Source of the DNA: Vogesella sp. LIG4 | Lineage (GTDB): Bacteria; Pseudomonadota; Gammaproteobacteria; Burkholderiales; Chromobacteriaceae | NCBI RefSeq assembly: GCF_900090205.1 | Contig: NZ_LT607802.1 | Coordinates: 2,098,554 to 2,162,553 of the forward strand | DNA: 64,000 nt | Reading direction: 5' to 3' | Shown here: in pieces, positions 1 to 11,569 of the stretch | How the letters are laid out: each line of letters starts with the position of its first letter | Numbering within the stretch: the stretch's first letter is position 1 | The notes under the pieces: generated by a model | Databases searched by the model: none | What the model saw: the letters and a program-made list of their open reading frames with translations, nothing else | What the model was told of the DNA's origin: nothing | Program-made: the position numbers and the translations under genes

Positions 1-1
1 C

Positions 2-220
2 AACTACGACCACCAGGAAGCCGCAGTGGCGCGCGCGATGGTGGATAACGCCAGCCGCGTGGTGATGCTGGCCGACAGCAGCAAGCTGGGCGTGGGCAGC
101 CGGGTGGTGTTCTGCGCGCCGGAGCGCATCGACACCCTGATTACCGAACGCAGCGCCGGCAGCGTGCCGGCGCTGGCGGAACTGGCGGCAAAGGTTGGCC
201 GCATCGTGCAGGCCGGCTAG
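2..220 (+). CDS. DeoR-family transcriptional regulator, C-terminal fragment
   Basis: Only the last 72 codons are in the window; the start lies upstream. The fragment carries the end of the DeoR sugar-sensor fold: a stretch reading roughly SRVVMLADSSKLG followed by IDTLITE, the usual ligand-domain ending of DeoR repressors of sugar-phosphate pathways. The target operon is presumably outside the window. Its TAG stop at 218-220 shares the palindrome CTAG with the stop of the convergent LysR gene, so the two genes overlap by three bases. One TTGGCCGCA copy (195-203) lies inside the final codons. Family is well supported; the ligand is unknown. Confidence 0.85.
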   Translation, partial: NYDHQEAAVARAMVDNASRVVMLADSSKLGVGSRVVFCAPERIDTLITERSAGSVPALAELAAKVGRIVQAG

Positions 221-1152
221 CTGGCCGCGCCGGATTCGGCCGCCGCACCCTGGCGCGCCAGGAAGCTGCGGTAGAAGGTGATGAAGGCGCGCGCCGCCGG
301 CGGCGTATGGCGGCCCGGCGGGAGCACGGCGTACAGCCCGCCCTTGGGCAGCGACCATTGCGGCAGCAGATGCACCAGCCGGCCGGCAGCCAGATCCTGG
401 CGGATGCTGTAGTGATCGAGCACGGAAATGCCGGCCCCTTGCAGCAGCAGCGCCCGCAGCGAGGTACTGGAGTCCACCCGTAGCCGGGACTGCATGCGCA
501 CCGTGCGCAGGCCGCCATCGGCGGCGTGGAAAGTCCAGGTCAGCGGCGTGCGCATCAGGGTGAATGCCACCCAGTTGTGCCCGGCCAGCTGCTCCGGTGT
601 GTCCGGCACGCCGTGGCTGCGCAGATAGCCGGGGGAGGCCACCAGCCGCTGCTCGAACTCCCCCAGCCTCACGGCGCGCAGCGAGGAGTCGCGCAGCGCC
701 CCCAGGCGGATGGCGACATCGATGCCTTCCGCCACCAGGTCCACCACCTGGTCGCTGGTATGCAGATCCAGCTGCAGCGACGGGTGCAGGCTGGCGAACT
801 CGGTCACGGCCGGCGACAGCGACTGCATGAAATGGTCGATGGGGGCGGTCAGGCGCAGCGTGCCGCCCAGGGCGGTATCGCTGCGGCCAACCTGCTGCAG
901 CGCATCGCGCAGCACCAGCAGGGCCGGCTGGGCCTGCGCCAGCAATGCCTGCCCGGCATCGGTCAGCCGTACCTGCCGCGTGGTGCGGGTGAACAGCGGC
1001 ACGCCCAGCTGGGTTTCCAGCCGCGAGATATGCAGGCTGACATTGGCCTTGGTCATGCCCAGCCGCTCGGCCGTGGTGGTGAAGCTGCCGCTGTCCGCCA
1101 CGGTGGCAAACACTTGCAGGCCGTTCAGGTTGTCCAGCAGATTGCGTTTCAT
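217..1152 (-). CDS. LysR-family transcriptional regulator
   Basis: A 311-residue LysR regulator of normal family length. The N-terminal winged helix-turn-helix covers about residues 5-65 (FATVADSGSFTTTAERLG, then SLHISRLETQLG), followed by a LysR substrate-binding domain. I chose the ATG at 1150-1152; an upstream TTG at 1176 would add eight residues and is less likely. It is divergent from the NAD(P)-binding oxidoreductase that starts at 1295, and the 142-bp gap is the expected site of its operator, so it probably controls that gene and itself. Effector unknown. Confidence 0.9.
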   Translation of the reverse strand: MKRNLLDNLNGLQVFATVADSGSFTTTAERLGMTKANVSLHISRLETQLGVPLFTRTTRQVRLTDAGQALLAQAQPALLVLRDALQQVGRSDTALGGTLRLTAPIDHFMQSLSPAVTEFASLHPSLQLDLHTSDQVVDLVAEGIDVAIRLGALRDSSLRAVRLGEFEQRLVASPGYLRSHGVPDTPEQLAGHNWVAFTLMRTPLTWTFHAADGGLRTVRMQSRLRVDSSTSLRALLLQGAGISVLDHYSIRQDLAAGRLVHLLPQWSLPKGGLYAVLPPGRHTPPAARAFITFYRSFLARQGAAAESGAAS

Positions 1153-1294
1153 CGCTGTCGATGCCCTGGCTGTCAATTTCTTGGTAACAATGAATTATGG
1201 AATCGGCGGTTTATCTGATCAATGCGCCGTTGCACTATTGCGTCCATCGCCCGTGCTGATGGCAGTGCGGCAATTACCAGATGGGAGTTCCAGC
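1153..1294. promoter_or_regulatory. Divergent intergenic region between LysR gene and oxidoreductase
   Basis: This 142-bp gap separates two divergently transcribed genes and must carry both promoters. It has a locally AT-rich patch around 1175-1215 (AATTTCTTGGTAACAATGAA) consistent with promoter elements. No clear T-N11-A dyad was pinned down by eye, so the LysR operator is inferred from arrangement only. Confidence 0.4.
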
Positions 1295-1933
1295 ATGAAT
1301 ATCGCATTGATCGGCGCAAGCGGCTTTATCGGTTCCGGCCTGCTCAAGGAGGCACTGGCCCGCGGCCACCACGTAACCGCCCTGGTGGCGCATCCGGAAA
1401 AACTGGCGCCGCAGCCGCAACTCACCGTGTTGCAGGCCGATGTGCAGGACACCGCGGCACTGGCGGCACAGCTCAAGGGCCACGATGCCGTGCTCAGCGC
1501 CTTCAGCGGCCACGCACAGCAGAATCTCTACGATTACTACCTGGATGGCATCCGCTCCATCGTGGCCGCCAGCAAGGCAGCCGGCGTCGAGCGCCTGCTG
1601 GTGGTGGGCGGTGCCGGCAGCCTGGAGGTGGCACCGGGGGTGCAGGTGGTGGATACCCCGGACTTTCCTGAGCAGTGGAAGCAGTCGGCACTGGGGGCGC
1701 GCGAGGCATTGCGCCTGCTGCAGCAGGAGCAGGAGTTGAACTGGAGCATGCTCAGCCCGTCGGCACTGATCGCGCCGGGCGAGCGCAGCGGCCGTTTCCG
1801 GCTGGGGCTGGACCAGCTGCTGGTCGATGCCGACGGCAAGAGCCATATTTCCGTCGAAGACTACGCGGTAGCCATGCTGGACGAGCTGGAGCAAGGCGCG
1901 CACCCGCGCCAGCGCTTTACCGTGGGTTACTGA
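1295..1933 (+). CDS. NAD(P)-binding NmrA/SDR-like oxidoreductase
   Basis: A 212-residue Rossmann-fold protein. The N-terminus MNIALIGASGFIGSGLL carries the GxxGxxG dinucleotide-binding motif of the atypical short-chain dehydrogenase/NmrA group (NAD(P)H-binding proteins related to YwnB/YeeZ). It lacks a membrane segment and is presumably cytosolic. The start ATG at 1295 sits directly before the beta-1 strand, which fits the fold. It lies divergent to a LysR gene, the usual arrangement for a regulator and its target. Substrate cannot be told from sequence. Confidence 0.85.
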   Translation: MNIALIGASGFIGSGLLKEALARGHHVTALVAHPEKLAPQPQLTVLQADVQDTAALAAQLKGHDAVLSAFSGHAQQNLYDYYLDGIRSIVAASKAAGVERLLVVGGAGSLEVAPGVQVVDTPDFPEQWKQSALGAREALRLLQQEQELNWSMLSPSALIAPGERSGRFRLGLDQLLVDADGKSHISVEDYAVAMLDELEQGAHPRQRFTVGY

Positions 1934-2098
1934 GCCGGGGGCGCCCAGCCGGCATAGCTGGGCCATACCAACGCTGCATTGTCGATAAGGGCTGATGTAT
2001 CAATATCAATAAATGTCGAATGATTATCCGGCCATTTGTGCTACATAGAAAGGACCTGTAGCGCACTGTGACGCGATCATTTTCGAGAAGCCTGGCCT

Positions 2099-5187
<3,089 letters not shown>

Positions 5188-5191
<4 letters not shown>

Positions 5192-6291
5192 TCGAGAACC
5201 TGAGCATGCTGCCGCGGCAGACGGTGCTGGTGGTTGACGACACGCCGGAGAACCTGACCCTGCTGTACGGCCTGCTGAAGGACAGCTACCGCATCCTGGT
5301 GGCCAACAGCGGCGAGCGGGCGCTGCAGCTGCTGGCAGGCGAGCAGCTGCCGGACCTGGTGCTGCTGGATGTGATGATGCCGGGCATCGGCGGCTTTGCC
5401 GTGTGCCAACAGCTGAAGAGCAACCCGCATACCGCCAGCATTCCGGTGATCTTCCTGACCGCCAAGGGCGAGAACGAGGACGAGCAGGCTGGTTTCGATG
5501 CCGGCGCGGTGGATTACATCATCAAGCCGATTTCGCCGCCCATCGTACGGGCACGGGTGCGCACCCACATGAAGCTGAAGGCGGCGGCGGACTTCCTGGT
5601 GGACCAGGCGGCCTTCCTGCGCCGCGAGGTGGAGACGCGCACCCAGGAGGTGCAGGTGATCCAGGACGTGACCATCATGGCGATGGCATCGCTGGCGGAA
5701 ACCCGCGACCACGAGACCGGCAACCACATCCGCCGCACCCAGAACTATGTGCGCGCGCTGGCGAAGCAGCTGCAGCCGCATCCGCGCTTTCGCGCCATGC
5801 TGAACGACGACACCATCGACATGCTGTACAAGTCGGCGCCGCTGCACGATATCGGCAAGGTGGGCATACCGGATGCCATTCTGCTCAAGCCGGGCAAGCT
5901 CACGCCGGAAGAGTTCGAGATCATGAAGACGCACACCACGCTGGGGCGCGATGCCATCGCCACGGCGGAAAAACTGCTCAATGCACCGAGCAGCTTTTTG
6001 CGGCTGGCGCGCGAGATCGCCAACTACCACCAGGAAAAATGGGATGGCAGCGGCTACCCGGAAGGCTTGTCCGGCGATGCCATTCCGGTGTCGGCACGGT
6101 TGATGGCGGTGGCGGATGTCTACGACGCGCTGATTTCGCGTCGGGTGTACAAGCCGCCGTTTCCGCACGAGCAGGCGGTGGCGATGATACGCGCCGGGCG
6201 TGGCCAGCATTTCGACCCGGACATGGTGGATGCCTTCAGCGAGATAAGCGAGGAATTCCGCGCCATTGCCCTGCGCTACTCCGACGAATAA
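5188..6291 (+). CDS. Response regulator with HD-GYP c-di-GMP phosphodiesterase domain
   Basis: A 367-residue two-domain protein: receiver domain at residues 1-125 (acidic pocket VVDD, phospho-acceptor Asp61 in LLDVMMPG, conserved KP) and HD-GYP domain from about residue 165. The metal-binding pair is His220-Asp221 in [11 protein letters not shown] and the GYP motif lies in [15 protein letters not shown] proteins hydrolyse c-di-GMP, so this module most likely couples phosphorylation to lowering of c-di-GMP. It overlaps the upstream hybrid kinase by four bases (ATGA). The operon ends in a strong hairpin at 6316-6346. Confidence 0.93.
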
Positions 6292-6315
6292 GTTGCCGCC
6301 ATCCCGTTTACACGA

Positions 6316-6346
6316 CAAAGCCCTTTCGCACTGCGAAAGGGCTTTG
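6316..6346 (+). terminator. Hairpin terminator after the HD-GYP gene
   Basis: Perfect 15-bp inverted repeat (CAAAGCCCTTTCGCA and its complement separated by one base) 25 bp after the HD-GYP stop codon. It is followed by only a short AT-containing tail, so termination strength is inferred from the stem. Confidence 0.75.
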
Positions 6347-6353
6347 CCAATAT

Positions 6354-6387
6354 GACAAGGGTTGGCCGCATGCGGCCAACCCTTGTC
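6354..6387. repeat. 34-bp perfect palindrome made of two inverted TTGGCCGCA motifs
   Basis: Arms GACAAGGGTTGGCCGCA and its exact complement meet head to head with no loop spacing. The palindrome contains two inverted copies of the 9-mer that recurs throughout the window (6362-6370 and 6371-6379). It sits between the convergent HD-GYP and ybdD genes, where an inverted pair could serve as a bidirectional terminator, the position favoured by paired uptake sequences in Neisseria. Confidence 0.8.
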
Positions 6388-6410
6388 GGGGGGAGGGGCG
6401 GGCTGTCAGG

Positions 6411-6614
6411 TCAGCAGCAGCGCCCGACCTTGCCGCTGCCGCCGCCGTAGCGGGCCTGCTGACGCTCGCGGAAGAATTCCTCGTACGTCATCGGCGTCTG
6501 CTCCGGATGGGTGCTGCGCATGTGCGCCAGGTAGGTGTCGTAGTCGGGCTGGCCGACCATCAGCCTGGCGGCCTGCCCCAGTTGCTTACCCAGTGTGCCG
6601 AGTTGTTTGAACAT
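6411..6614 (-). CDS. ybdD: YbdD/YjiX-family small protein, CstA partner
   Basis: A 67-residue protein of the YbdD (DUF466) family, normal length, with the family signature [12 protein letters not shown] and [20 protein letters not shown] ribosome-binding site precedes the ATG at 6614. It follows cstA by 13 bp on the same strand. In E. coli YbdD is needed for CstA-dependent pyruvate uptake, so the pair very likely works as one transport system here. The C-terminus is Cys-rich (GRCC). Confidence 0.92.
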   Translation of the reverse strand: MFKQLGTLGKQLGQAARLMVGQPDYDTYLAHMRSTHPEQTPMTYEEFFRERQQARYGGGSGKVGRCC

Positions 6615-6627
6615 GATGCTCTCCCGT

Positions 6628-8691
6628 TCAGGCGCGGCCGGCTTCCACCGCCACCGGCGGGGTTTCGCGGGAGGTCGGCTGGCTGCTGCGCAGCGCCAGG
6701 CGGCAGGCACGCACACCATAGAACAGCACGCTGACCACCACCAGGATGAACAGCATGGTCATGGCGGCATCCAGTCGGTCGTTGAACACGATCTGGTGCA
6801 TCTGCTCGACGCTCTTGGCCGGTGCCAGCAGCTTGCCGTCGGCGATGGCAGCCTGGTACTTGGCTGCATGCGCGAGGAAACCCACTTTCGGATTATCGGA
6901 GAATGCCTTCAGCCAGCCGGCGGTCAGCGTGCATACCAGCAGCCAGATGGTGGGCAGGATGGTCACCCAGGCGTAGCGCTCGCGCTTGAGCTTGAACAGC
7001 ACCACGGTGGCCAGGATCAGCGCGATGGCGGCCAGCATCTGGTTGGAGATGCCGAACAGCGGCCACAGCGTGTTGATGCCGCCCAGCGGATCGACCACGC
7101 CCTGGTACAGGAAATAGCCCCAGGCTGCCACGCACAGGCAGGAGGCGGCCACGTTGGCCGGCAGCGAGTCGGTTTTCTTGAACCCCGGCACGAACAGCCC
7201 CAGCAGATCCTGCAGCATGAAGCGGCCGGCGCGGGTGCCGGCATCCACCGCGGTGAGGATGAACAGCGCTTCGAACAGGATGGCGAAGTGGTACCAGAAC
7301 GCCTTCATGCCGTCGTTGCCGAACACCCGCGATAGGATCTCGGCCATGCCCACCGCCAGCGTCGGCGCGCCGCCGGCACGCGAGATGATGGTGTGTTCAC
7401 CCAGCGTCTGCGCGGTGTGGGTCAGCATCTCGGGGGTAATCATGAAGCCGAACTGCGACACCGCCAGCGCCGCGCTTTCCGCGGTCTTGCCCAGCAGCGC
7501 GGCCGGGCTGTTCATGGCGAAGTAGATACCCGGTTCGATGCAGGCGGCGGCCACCAGCGCCATGATGGCGACGAAGGACTCCATCAGCATGCCACCGTAG
7601 CCGATGAACGGCGCGTGGGCTTCGTTTTCCAGCAGCTTGGGGGTGGTGCCGGAGGAAATCAGCGCGTGGAAGCCGGATACCGCGCCGCAGGCGATGGTGA
7701 TGAACAGGAAGGGGAATACGCTGCCGGACCATACCGGGCCGCTACCGTCGATGAAGCGGGTGACCGACGGCATTTTCAGCTCCGGCATCACGATGACGAT
7801 GCCGATGGCCAGGCCGACGATGGTGCCGATCTTCAGGAAGGTGGACAGGTAGTCACGCGGCGCCAGCAGCAGCCACACCGGCAGCACCGAGGCGATGGCG
7901 CCGTAGCAGATCAGGATCCAGGTCAGCTCCTTGCCGGTAAAGGTGAACAGGCCGGCAAGCGTCGGGCTGGCCGCCACCTGGCCGCCGCCGACAATCGCCA
8001 GCATCAGCAGCACGAAGCCGAGCAGCGATACCTCGCCGATGCGGCCCGGGCGGATATAGCGGGTGTAGATGCCCATGAACAGCGCAATCGGGATGGTGGC
8101 GCCCACGGTGAAGGTGCCCCACGGGCTGTCGGCCAGCGCCTTCACCACGATCAGTGCCAGCACTGCCAGCAGGATCACCATGATCATGAAGGTGCCGAAC
8201 AGCGCGATGATGCCGGGCACCGGCCCCAGCTCGGACTTGATCAGCTCGCCCAGCGAGCGGCCATCGCGGCGGGTGGAGATGAACAGGATCATGAAATCCT
8301 GCACCGCACCGGCAAACACCGCACCGGCCAGCAGCCACAGCATGCCCGGCAGGTAGCCCAGTTGTGCGGCCAGCACCGGGCCTACCAGCGGGCCGGCGCC
8401 GGCAATGGCGGCGAAGTGGTGGCCGAACAGCACGTGCTTGTTGGTGGGCACGTAGTCCAGGCCGTCGTTCATGCGCACCGCCGGGGTGGCGCGGCGCGGG
8501 TCGAGCAGCATCACCTTGTCGGCGATGAAGCGGCTGTAGTAGCGGTAGGCGATCAGGTAAACGGAAACCGCGGCGGCAACGATCCACAGGGCGTTGATCG
8601 TTTCTCCACGATGCAGGGCGACGGTGCCGAGCGCGAACGCGCCGACAAGCGCCAGCAGTATCCACCCGAGGTGGCTGGCTAGGCGTTGCAT
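6628..8691 (-). CDS. cstA: CstA-family carbon starvation / pyruvate transporter
   Basis: A 687-residue polytopic inner-membrane protein with the CstA signatures [17 protein letters not shown] near residue 83 and many hydrophobic helices to the C-terminus; length matches CstA (about 690-700). CstA and BtsT import pyruvate (CstA also peptides). The ATG at 8691 has GGAGAAAA upstream; the longer reading to 8820 runs into non-coding sequence and is not preferred. It is first gene of the cstA-ybdD operon, with a 348-bp upstream gap that should hold the promoter. Confidence 0.95.
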   Translation of the reverse strand: MQRLASHLGWILLALVGAFALGTVALHRGETINALWIVAAAVSVYLIAYRYYSRFIADKVMLLDPRRATPAVRMNDGLDYVPTNKHVLFGHHFAAIAGAGPLVGPVLAAQLGYLPGMLWLLAGAVFAGAVQDFMILFISTRRDGRSLGELIKSELGPVPGIIALFGTFMIMVILLAVLALIVVKALADSPWGTFTVGATIPIALFMGIYTRYIRPGRIGEVSLLGFVLLMLAIVGGGQVAASPTLAGLFTFTGKELTWILICYGAIASVLPVWLLLAPRDYLSTFLKIGTIVGLAIGIVIVMPELKMPSVTRFIDGSGPVWSGSVFPFLFITIACGAVSGFHALISSGTTPKLLENEAHAPFIGYGGMLMESFVAIMALVAAACIEPGIYFAMNSPAALLGKTAESAALAVSQFGFMITPEMLTHTAQTLGEHTIISRAGGAPTLAVGMAEILSRVFGNDGMKAFWYHFAILFEALFILTAVDAGTRAGRFMLQDLLGLFVPGFKKTDSLPANVAASCLCVAAWGYFLYQGVVDPLGGINTLWPLFGISNQMLAAIALILATVVLFKLKRERYAWVTILPTIWLLVCTLTAGWLKAFSDNPKVGFLAHAAKYQAAIADGKLLAPAKSVEQMHQIVFNDRLDAAMTMLFILVVVSVLFYGVRACRLALRSSQPTSRETPPVAVEAGRA

Positions 8692-9039
8692 GTTTTTCTC
8701 CAGTGCTGTGTGGTCTGTGTGTGCGGCCGCTGCCGTCTGTGCGGCTTGCCCGGCCGGGCTGTTGCTATTCTGGATCTGCGGCCAACGGGAAGGCGCACTG
8801 CTGTGCTGGCCGCCACGCAATATTACGTAGACATTGCTTTTCTTGCCTAGTCGCAGTGGTCGGCAATATGCGCCATGGCGTTTCAGGCCGCCGCCTGCCG
8901 CCGGGTGATGGCGCGCAGGCAGGGAAGCAGTTTCGCCAGCGGGAGGGAGTCAGGTACGCACGGGCGTGCGGCAGGTGCAGGGCAGGCGGCCGCGCCACGT
9001 GCGTGGCGGGCCGGGCTGCAGGAGGGAAGGAGGCTGGCC
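8692..9039. other. Intergenic region upstream of cstA and downstream of the efflux operon
   Basis: 348 bp without a convincing gene. The part nearest cstA is AT-rich around 8820-8835 (reverse strand reads TAATATTGCG), a possible -10 region for cstA. It also holds one TTGGCCGCA copy on the reverse strand (8777-8785). Near 8993-9008 is a short palindrome (CGCCACG-TG-CGTGGCG) just beyond the stop of the outer-membrane-factor gene, a candidate terminator without a T-run. Confidence 0.4.
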
Positions 9040-10488
9040 TTATTCCGCCGCTTTGGCCGGCTGGGCGCTAGGCTGCTCCCAGCCGCCGCCCAGTGCCAGG
9101 AACAGCGTCAGCTGATCCTGCGCCAGCTGGGCATCGGCAGCGGCCAGCGCGGCGTCGCTGCCGGCCAGGGTGCGGTCGGCATCCAGGCTGCTGGCGTAGG
9201 GGGCGCGGCCGGCGGTATACAGGCGGTGGTTGTCCTGCGCCGCCTTGCGGGCCTCGTCACGCGCGGCGCGCAGCGCGGCGTGGCGTTCCAGGTCCTTGGC
9301 ATAGAAGGTCAGCGCGGTTTCGGTTTCGCGCAGCGCATTGAGCACCACGCCGTCGAAGCGCGCCAGTGCCGCGTCGGCGCCGGCCTTGGCCATTTTCACG
9401 CGGGCATGGGCGCCGCTGTCGGGAATGGTCCAGCTCAGCAGCGGCCCCAGCGCCCAGCGCGAGGTGCGGGTTTCGCCCATGTGTTCCAGCAGGCCGGTGT
9501 AGCCGGCCGAGGCGCCCAGGGTGATGCTGGGATACAGCTCGGCGGTGGCCACGCCGATGCTGGCGGTGGCTGCGGCCAACTGTCGCTCGGCTTCGCGGAT
9601 GTCCGGGCGGCGCTTGAGCAGCGCGGCGCCATCGCCTATCGGCAGCGCTTGCGACAGCTGCGGCTCGCTGTCGCAGGCCACGGCACTGGCCGCCAGCTCG
9701 CCCGGTGCCTTGCCTTGCAGGGCGGCCAGCCGGTAGCGGGCGGCATCCTGCTCGGCCAGGTAGCGCGGCAGGTTGGCGCGCAAGGCTTCACCCTGGGCGC
9801 GGGCGCGTTCCAGGTCGGTGATGCGGCCGCGGCCGGCCGTCAGCAGTTGCTGCACGATGGCGGTATTGCGGTTCTGCAGTTCCAGCTCGTGTCTGGCGAC
9901 GGTCAGCTGGTGGCTGGCCGAGCAGCCCTGCACATAGGCGCGGGCGGTTTCGGCGGCCACGGTGATGCGCACCAGGTCAACGGCGGCCTCGCTGGCCTGG
10001 CTGTTGGCGTGCGCGGCCTCGTCGGCACGCTTGAGCTTGCCGAACAGGTCGAGTTCGTAGCCGATCTTGATGCCGGCATCGCCTTCGTTCACCACCGGCA
10101 GGCGTTCTTCGATCAGGAAGGCCTCGCCGGATTCCTGCGCCTTGCGCGCGCCGATTTCCACCGCGGCATGCGGGTTGCGCTCGGCTCCGGTCCTGTCTTC
10201 CATCGCCAGTGCGCGCTGCAGGTTGGCCATGGCCACGCGCAGGTTGCTGTTGGAGGCCAGCGACTGGGCGATCAGCTGGTCCAGTTTCGGGTCGTGGTAC
10301 AGCCGCCACCAGCCATCCGGCACCGGCTGGCTGGAAAACGCCTGATCCTTGCCGGCGATGAAGCTGCCGTTGGCCGCAGGCTTCTGCAGGGCGGCGGATT
10401 GCGGCACGGCGTAGTCAGGGCCGACCGTGGTGCAGGCGGTGAGGCCGAGCAGCAGCGCGCTGGCCAGCAGCGGGGCGGCGATTCTCAT
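9040..10488 (-). CDS. NodT-family outer-membrane efflux lipoprotein
   Basis: A 482-residue TolC-like outer membrane factor. The N-terminus has a lipoprotein signal with lipobox LTAC (Cys19), and the rest shows two internally repeated OEP domains with long alpha-helical coiled-coil stretches, as in NodT/OprM proteins. It would form the outer-membrane exit duct of a tripartite pump. Its ATG overlaps the end of the membrane-fusion gene by four bases, placing it last in the MarR-FUSC-DUF1656-HlyD operon. Confidence 0.92.
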   Translation of the reverse strand: MRIAAPLLASALLLGLTACTTVGPDYAVPQSAALQKPAANGSFIAGKDQAFSSQPVPDGWWRLYHDPKLDQLIAQSLASNSNLRVAMANLQRALAMEDRTGAERNPHAAVEIGARKAQESGEAFLIEERLPVVNEGDAGIKIGYELDLFGKLKRADEAAHANSQASEAAVDLVRITVAAETARAYVQGCSASHQLTVARHELELQNRNTAIVQQLLTAGRGRITDLERARAQGEALRANLPRYLAEQDAARYRLAALQGKAPGELAASAVACDSEPQLSQALPIGDGAALLKRRPDIREAERQLAAATASIGVATAELYPSITLGASAGYTGLLEHMGETRTSRWALGPLLSWTIPDSGAHARVKMAKAGADAALARFDGVVLNALRETETALTFYAKDLERHAALRAARDEARKAAQDNHRLYTAGRAPYASSLDADRTLAGSDAALAAADAQLAQDQLTLFLALGGGWEQPSAQPAKAAE

Positions 10489-11363
10489 TGGCGGGTGTCC
10501 TTGTTGTGCACCGACACCGTGGCGGTGCGGCCGGCGATCAGGCGGAAGTCGGCCGGTACTTCATCCAGCGATACCCGTACCGGAATGCGCTGCGCCAGGC
10601 GCACCCAGTTGAAGGTGGGGTTGACGTTGGGCAGCAGCGCGTTGCCGTTGCTGCGGTCGCGGTCGTCGATGCCGGCGGCGATGCTCTGCACATGGCCGTG
10701 CAGCACGTGCTTGTCGCCCATGATCTGGATATCCACCGGCTCGTTGATCTGCACGCCGCCAAGCTTGGTTTCCTCGAAGTAGCCCACCACGTGGAAGGAG
10801 CGGGAATCCACTACCGACAGCACCGGGCGGCCGCTGCTGACGTAGTCGCCATTGCGCGGCACGCGGTCGTTCAGGTAGCCGTCCACCGGGCTTTTCACCT
10901 CGGTGCGTGCCAGGTTGAGGCGGGCCAGCTCCACTGCGCTGCTGGCGGCGGCCATGGCGGCTTCACCCTGTTCCACCTTGGCCTGGGCTTCTTCCTGCGC
11001 TTCCTTGGCCACCAGGTCGGACAGCTGCTTGTTGCGCGCCACTTCGCGCTTGGCCTGTGCCAGGCTGGCGCGCTGCGCCGCCAGGGCGGCTTCGGCCTGG
11101 TGTACCGCCAGCTGGTAGCGGCTGCGGTCGATGACGAACAGCACGTCGCCGCGCTTCACCAGCTGGTTGTCGGCGACATTCACCTGGGTGATCAGGCCGG
11201 AAACATCGGGCGCTACCTGCACGATGTCGGCGCTGATGCGGCCATCGCGGGTCCACGGGGCGTTGGTGTAGTAGTCCCACAGGTGGCGGGCCACCAGCAG
11301 GGCAATGGCCACGATGACCAGGGTCAGTGCAATCGGCCCGATGCGACGGAGGAGATTATTCAT
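10485..11363 (-). CDS. HlyD-family periplasmic adaptor (AaeA-like)
   Basis: A 292-residue membrane-fusion protein: one N-terminal membrane anchor (residues about 8-28), a biotinyl-lipoyl-like segment (VAPDVSGLITQVNVADNQLVKRGDVLF), an alpha-helical hairpin rich in Ala/Gln/Glu, and a beta-barrel region. The sequence WTRDGRISADIVQVAPDVSG is typical of AaeA and EmrA-like adaptors that pair with FUSC transporters. It links the inner-membrane FUSC protein to the downstream outer membrane factor. Confidence 0.92.
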   Translation of the reverse strand: MNNLLRRIGPIALTLVIVAIALLVARHLWDYYTNAPWTRDGRISADIVQVAPDVSGLITQVNVADNQLVKRGDVLFVIDRSRYQLAVHQAEAALAAQRASLAQAKREVARNKQLSDLVAKEAQEEAQAKVEQGEAAMAAASSAVELARLNLARTEVKSPVDGYLNDRVPRNGDYVSSGRPVLSVVDSRSFHVVGYFEETKLGGVQINEPVDIQIMGDKHVLHGHVQSIAAGIDDRDRSNGNALLPNVNPTFNWVRLAQRIPVRVSLDEVPADFRLIAGRTATVSVHNKDTRQ

Positions 11364-11368
11364 GGCGA

Positions 11369-11569
11369 CTACCTTTGGGTGAGCGCAACCGTCACGCCAA
11401 GGACGATCACGAAAAGAGCAAAGTTGAACAGTGAGCGGTGCCAGATGATGCGGTACAGCCCGGTGTAGCCCAGTAGCAGGCGCAACAGGCTGGTTGCCGC
11501 GAAGGCGATCAGCATCAGCAGCAGCAGGCTGGGGATGTACACCCCGTAAATATCGATTTCGCCGATCAT
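11369..11569 (-). CDS. DUF1656 (AaeX-like) small membrane protein
   Basis: A 66-residue protein with two hydrophobic segments (about residues 8-28 and 43-62) that belongs to the DUF1656 family (E. coli AaeX). The family is nearly always encoded beside FUSC and HlyD efflux genes, as here; its precise role is not established. Start and stop fit tightly with the neighbours: four-base overlap with the FUSC stop region and five bases before the adaptor ATG. Confidence 0.9.
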   Translation of the reverse strand: MIGEIDIYGVYIPSLLLLMLIAFAATSLLRLLLGYTGLYRIIWHRSLFNFALFVIVLGVTVALTQR

